Shown here piece by piece: positions 6,056-7,840 of a stretch of DNA of 7,840 nucleotides. The notes beneath the pieces are model-generated. The model saw only the letters and a program-made list of their open reading frames with translations, searched no databases and was not told the DNA's origin. The translations under genes and the position numbers were made by a program. Source of the stretch: Chloroflexota bacterium. GTDB taxonomy: Bacteria; Chloroflexota; Dormibacteria; Dormibacterales; Dormibacteraceae. The DNA lies in NCBI GenBank assembly GCA_003446775.1, contig DMCH01000080.1:50807-58646 (forward strand), written 5' to 3'. Each line of letters opens with the position of its first letter. Positions within the stretch are counted from its first letter, which is position 1.

Positions 6056-6137
6056 GCGGCGCGGGTTTTAAAGGGGTCCCCGCGAACTCACGGCGTGAGC
6101 CTCTGAGTTCGTGGGGTTCTCCTTCCCCCCGCGCCGC
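6056..6137 (+). terminator. 82-bp composite palindrome, probable pstS terminator
   Basis: Nested inverted repeats share one centre near 6097. The outer arms GCGGCGCGGG (6056-6065) and CCCGCGCCGC (6128-6137) are perfect. Short middle arms are AAGG (6071-6074) and CCTT (6121-6124). The inner 13-bp arms (6078-6090 and 6104-6116) pair with a single G:U on the plus-strand RNA. The apex folds as GGC-GTGA-GCC, a GNRA-type tetraloop on the plus strand. The outer stem is followed directly by TTCTATTT, as expected for an intrinsic terminator of a plus-strand transcript. It starts 23 nt after the pstS stop and ends 6 nt before the rsmG stop codon on the other strand, so it may also stop rsmG transcripts, although no T-run follows in that direction. 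Confidence 0.6.
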
Positions 6138-6143
6138 TTCTAT

Positions 6144-6761
6144 TTACAGAGGCTTGCGGGCCGGGACGCCGGCGCGGCGTGGGTAGAGCGCAGGCGTCGG
6201 CCGAACCTTGTCGATGACGACTACCGTGCCCGCGCCGCGCGCCGCGGACGGCGCCGCCTTGACGGCGGACAGCTCGCCGCCGAGCAACTGGATCGCGCGA
6301 GCCGCAGCAGCAGGATCTTCGGCCTCCGTCTTTTGCGCGAGCAGCCGGCCTCCGACCCGAACCAGCGGCAGGCACAGCTCGACCAACACCGGCAGCGGCG
6401 CCAGCGCGCGCGCGACCGCGATGTCGAAGGCCTCCCTGAGCCTGGGATCGCGGCCGGCCTCCTCGGCGCGCCGCGCCTCCACCTCGACATGCTCGAGGCC
6501 CAGCGCGGCGCAGGCGTGGACGAGGAAGGCGGCCTTGGCCTGGTCGGATTCGATCAGCGTCACGTCTAAGTCGGGCCGGGCGATCTTGATCGGGATGCCC
6601 GGCAGGCCCGCGCCGGACCCGACGTCGACCAGGCGGTGCGCCGCGCCGAGGTATTCGAGGAGGACGAGGCCATCGTCGACCAGCGCCCGGTCAGGGCGCG
6701 CCATGAGCCCAGGCCACGCCGAGATCAATCGGACGAGCTGATCCAGCTTAGAATCGTTCAT
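6144..6761 (-). CDS. rsmG: 16S rRNA (guanine527-N7)-methyltransferase RsmG, short N-terminus
   Basis: RsmG (GidB) methylates N7 of G527 in the 530 loop of 16S rRNA, using S-adenosylmethionine. Loss of the enzyme gives low-level streptomycin resistance in several bacteria. The Rossmann-type core is clear: LVDVGSGAGLPGIPIKI at about 44-60 for the cofactor, TLIESDQAKAAFL for the ribose-binding strand, then FDIAVARALAPLPVLVELCLPLVRVGGRLLAQK. The product has about 205 residues. The region before the glycine motif is roughly 20-25 residues shorter than usual and lacks the WNxxxNLT and HxxDS motifs normally found there; LVDDGL stands at the HxxDS place. I chose the ATG at 6761. An in-frame ATG at 6773 would overlap the divergent FmdB-like gene by 8 bp and has no better ribosome site. 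Confidence 0.88.
   Translation of the reverse strand: MNDSKLDQLVRLISAWPGLMARPDRALVDDGLVLLEYLGAAHRLVDVGSGAGLPGIPIKIARPDLDVTLIESDQAKAAFLVHACAALGLEHVEVEARRAEEAGRDPRLREAFDIAVARALAPLPVLVELCLPLVRVGGRLLAQKTEAEDPAAAARAIQLLGGELSAVKAAPSAARGAGTVVVIDKVRPTPALYPRRAGVPARKPL
6749..6754 (+). promoter_or_regulatory. Candidate -10 element for the FmdB-like gene
   Basis: TAGAAT matches the -10 consensus at five of six positions and ends 11 nt before the ATG at 6766. That would leave a leader of only a few nucleotides. No clear -35 is present 17 bp upstream. The element lies inside the 5' end of rsmG, because the two start codons are nearly back to back. Confidence 0.35.
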
Positions 6762-6765
6762 TGAG

Positions 6766-7008
6766 ATGCCCATCTACGAGTATCGGTGCGAGAGCTGCTC
6801 CGGGAAGTTCGAAGTCCTGACCAGGTTCGCTGAGCGGGACAGCGGCCAGATCTGCCCGTCCTGCGAGTCGACCAAGACCAGGGTGCTGGTTTCGAGCTTC
6901 GCGGTGGCGGGCGGCGAACCGTCTTCGGCCGCCGATTTCGGGACCCCGCAGGGCGGCGGTGGCTGCTGCGGAGGCGCGTGCGGCTCCTGCGGCTCGAGCC
7001 CCAACTAG
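6766..7008 (+). CDS. FmdB-family zinc-ribbon protein
   Basis: This small 80-residue protein begins MPIYEYRCESC, the hallmark of the FmdB/CxxC_CXXC_SSSS putative regulatory family. Two CxxC knuckles (C8/C11 and C30/C33) form a probable zinc ribbon. A flexible Gly/Cys-rich tail holds further cysteines in GGCCGGACGSCG and may bind metal or be disordered. The family name comes from a gene near formamidase genes in Methylophilus, where a regulatory role was proposed; the biochemical role is generally unknown. The ATG at 6766 is set by the conserved MPIYEY start, and only a weak TTGAG precedes it. lysA follows after 11 bp on the same strand, so the two are probably co-transcribed, a link of uncertain meaning. 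Confidence 0.9.
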   Translation: MPIYEYRCESCSGKFEVLTRFAERDSGQICPSCESTKTRVLVSSFAVAGGEPSSAADFGTPQGGGGCCGGACGSCGSSPN

Positions 7009-7019
7009 CGATCTAGGGT

Positions 7020-7840
7020 TTGCTCTTCCCGGTCACATACCGGGTCAATGCCGCCGGCCACATGGAGGTGGGCGGCTGCGACCTGGTCGAGCTCGCGCAC
7101 CAGCACGGCACTCCTCTTTACGTGTACGACGAGGCCACGGTTCGCCAGCGCGCGTCTGAATACGTGGCGGCCATGGGCTCGGCCGGCCAGGTCCTCTATT
7201 CGGCCAAGGCATTCGCGTCGCCACGATTCCTCCGCATCGTCGAAGAAGAGGGCCTCGGACTGGATGTCGTGTCGGCGGGTGAGCTCAACCTCGCGCTGAA
7301 GTCCGGATCGAAACGCGACCACATCCACTTTCTCGGCAACAACAAGAGCCGCGAAGACCTCGAGGCCGCGTATCGCGCCGGCGCCACGATCGTCATCGAC
7401 GGCGCGTACGAGTTCGAGCTGCTTCGCGACATCGTGCCCGAGGGCAAGCGGACGCCCGTCATGCTGCGCATCTCGCCCGGGGTGAAGCCGGACACCCATG
7501 CCCATATCTCGACGGGGCAGCTGGACTCGAAGTTCGGCTTCTCGATCGAGTCGGGGGCGGCGTTCAAGGCGATCAGCGAAGCACTGCGGCATCCGCGCCT
7601 TGAGGTCATCGGCCTGCACTCGCACATCGGCTCGCAGATCTTTGCTCTCGGCGCTTACGAGCAGGCGATGGACATCATGCTCGACCTCGTCGTCCGCCTT
7701 CGCGACGAGCTGAAATTCGAGCCACGCAAGCTCGGCGCGGGTGGCGGCCTGGGCATCGCTTACACGCGTGACGACGACCCTCCCACCCCGCGTCATTTCG
7801 TCGAGACCATCCGGTCCGCACTCGAGGCGGGCTGCGCGCG
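7020..7840 (+). CDS. lysA: Diaminopimelate decarboxylase LysA (partial, C-terminal part off the right edge)
   Basis: LysA is a PLP enzyme that decarboxylates meso-diaminopimelate to L-lysine, the last step of lysine biosynthesis. The visible 273 residues of a usual 410-450 cover most of the alanine-racemase-like TIM barrel. TPLYVYDEAT is followed by YSAKAF with the PLP lysine at K63. Further on come GLGLDVVSAGEL, FLGNNKS, SKFGFS, LHSHIGSQIF (H202) and a GGGLGIAY glycine loop near 241-248 for cofactor phosphate. I chose TTG at 7020 because an in-frame TAG lies just upstream at 7014-7016 and because residues 2-21 fit the family's usual LFP...RVN..GH...GG.D opening. An ATG at 7062 would discard this conserved part. 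AGGG sits almost against the start, a poor ribosome site, so coupling to the FmdB-like gene 11 bp upstream is likely. Confidence 0.95.
   Translation, partial: MLFPVTYRVNAAGHMEVGGCDLVELAHQHGTPLYVYDEATVRQRASEYVAAMGSAGQVLYSAKAFASPRFLRIVEEEGLGLDVVSAGELNLALKSGSKRDHIHFLGNNKSREDLEAAYRAGATIVIDGAYEFELLRDIVPEGKRTPVMLRISPGVKPDTHAHISTGQLDSKFGFSIESGAAFKAISEALRHPRLEVIGLHSHIGSQIFALGAYEQAMDIMLDLVVRLRDELKFEPRKLGAGGGLGIAYTRDDDPPTPRHFVETIRSALEAGCA

Noticed and set aside
7005..7796. 263-codon minus-strand open frame opposite lysA
   Set aside because: It is a shadow of lysA. Antisense frames often stay open in GC-rich genes with strong third-position bias.

Overview
The window is GC-rich bacterial chromosome, densely coding on both strands, with no RNA genes, insertion sequences or CRISPR arrays that I could recognise. 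Codon use, GTG/TTG starts, weak or absent Shine-Dalgarno sites and a MutT1-like Nudix protein suggest a high-GC soil-type lineage, such as Chloroflexota/Dormibacteria or a deep actinobacterial relative. This assignment is an inference at low confidence.

Layout. On the minus strand, positions 1-548 hold the first two thirds of thiG (thiazole synthase, running off the left edge). It is preceded at 653-1081 by a small Nudix hydrolase gene. A phosphate block follows. A minus-strand pair encodes a DUF47/PhoU-like protein (2250-2858) and a PiT-family phosphate transporter (1238-2257), overlapping by 8 bp. Diverging from them is a plus-strand pair, phoU (2932-3558) and an OmpR/PhoB-type winged-helix regulator with a degenerate receiver (3575-4273). 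A second DUF47 gene (4260-4871, minus) overlaps the regulator tail to tail and diverges from pstS (4950-6032, plus), which encodes a phosphate-binding lipoprotein. The right part has rsmG (6144-6761, minus), diverging from a FmdB-type zinc-ribbon gene (6766-7008, plus), then the first two thirds of lysA (diaminopimelate decarboxylase), running off the right edge.

How it works together. Positions 1238-6032 form a phosphate-acquisition and phosphate-signalling island. It has a low-affinity-type permease with its usual DUF47 partner, a second DUF47 about 60% identical to the first, PhoU, a DNA-binding regulator and the periplasmic-type binding lipoprotein of the Pst system. PstC, PstA, PstB and a PhoR-like histidine kinase are absent from the window. 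The 73-bp divergent gap before phoU carries two 11-bp direct repeats beginning GTTAA, placed upstream of a -10-like hexamer as in Pho-box promoters. The phoU GTG lies almost at the predicted transcription start, so the message may be leaderless.

The most striking non-coding structure is an 82-bp composite palindrome (6056-6137) that fills the convergent gap between pstS and rsmG. Its core can fold to a GTGA (GNRA-type) tetraloop on the plus strand, and a T-rich stretch follows it. I read it as a strong terminator or structured 3' end for pstS. Nothing here amounts to a clearly new system. The unusual points are the degenerate regulator, the doubled DUF47, the pstS gene without pstCAB, the N-terminally reduced RsmG and the composite palindrome.
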